Source: Pseudomonas sp. (GTDB taxonomy: Bacteria > Pseudomonadota > Gammaproteobacteria > Pseudomonadales > Pseudomonadaceae). Taken from it: DNA of 6,851 nt. Under the pieces are notes generated by a model, which saw only the letters and a program-made list of their open reading frames with translations, did no database searches and was not told the origin of the DNA. The stretch lies in assembly GCA_029239415.1 (NCBI GenBank), contig JAQZAY010000206.1:1-6851 (forward strand), read 5' to 3'. The position numbers and the translations under genes are program-made. Below are positions 6,621 through 6,851 of this stretch, in pieces. Numbering within the stretch: the stretch's first letter is position 1; each line of letters starts with the position of its first letter.

Positions 6621-6851
6621 TTACTTGCGCAGCAGGCGCAGGCCGTTGAAGACCACCAGCAGGCTCACGCCCATGTCAGCGAACACGGCCATCCACATGG
6701 TCGCCATGCCCGCGAAGGTGAACCCCAGGAAGATCGCCTTGATGCCCAGCGCCAGCACGATGTTCTGGGTGAGGATCGCCGCTGTCTGGCGCGACAGCCT
6801 GACGAAGGCTGGGATCTTGCGCAGGTCGTCGTCCATCAGCGCCACGTCGGC
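6621..6851 (-). CDS. cadA: Heavy-metal translocating P1B-type ATPase (ZntA/CadA type), C-terminal 76 residues only
   Basis: ATP-driven efflux pump for Zn2+, Cd2+ and Pb2+ in the inner membrane, by family. Only the 3' end is in the window; the frame runs off the right edge, and the in-frame GTG at 6845 is internal. The fragment begins ADVALMDDDL, the conserved end of the P-domain followed by the link to the last membrane pair. TM7 carries NIVLALGIK (30-38 of the fragment) and TM8 carries FADMGVSLLVVFNGLRLL (57-74). The Lys38 and Asp59 of the fragment are 21 residues apart, as are Lys693 and Asp714 of E. coli ZntA, where they form part of the transmembrane metal site. This places it in the divalent Zn/Cd/Pb subgroup rather than the Cu+ group. 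The C-terminus ends about where ZntA does, so the gene is intact at this end. The symbol is by family; zntA would be equally fair. Confidence 0.92.
   Translation of the reverse strand, partial: ADVALMDDDLRKIPAFVRLSRQTAAILTQNIVLALGIKAIFLGFTFAGMATMWMAVFADMGVSLLVVFNGLRLLRK

Noticed and set aside
1..6851. Mobile element, prophage, CRISPR array, tRNA or defence island
   Set aside because: No transposase, integrase, terminal repeats, spaced direct repeats or tRNA cloverleaf were found; gene content and composition are those of core chromosome.

Overview
The window is a high-GC stretch of ordinary bacterial chromosome. The genes, their order and the protein sequences point to Pseudomonas, most likely the P. 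putida group. From memory, P. putida KT2440 has ilvD, folA and a cadA-type metal ATPase in this order. No mobile element, tRNA, rRNA or CRISPR array is visible.

Layout, left to right. Bases 1-1531 (+) are the 3' five-sixths of ilvD (dihydroxy-acid dehydratase, branched-chain amino acid synthesis), closed by a textbook intrinsic terminator at 1551-1577. A relatively AT-rich 170-base leader with a possible promoter precedes tcyP (1748-3139, +), a sodium/dicarboxylate-symporter-fold L-cystine transporter. It converges with folA (3182-3694, -), dihydrofolate reductase, across a 42-base gap filled by a perfect 12-bp GC-rich hairpin. folA is divergent, across 76 bases, from a two-gene operon: a DUF2868-type membrane protein (3771-5150, +, GTG start) and a DUF3482-type P-loop GTPase (5143-6507, +). 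These two overlap by 8 bases and are probably translationally coupled. The last 113-base gap holds a long imperfect inverted repeat (26-position stem, 6550-6613). The window ends in the C-terminus of a ZntA/CadA-type P1B metal-transporting ATPase (6621-6851, -).

The metabolic genes (ilvD, tcyP, folA) are independent housekeeping units, each on its own transcript, and the metal ATPase is cut by the window edge. The least understood part is the membrane protein/GTPase pair. A four-segment inner-membrane protein with a cytoplasmic alpha/beta domain is coupled to a GTPase that has clear G1, G2 and G3 motifs, an atypical G4 and a glycine/alanine-rich hydrophobic segment that could enter or sense the membrane. 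I know of no established function for this pair, and it is the best candidate here for an undescribed system.
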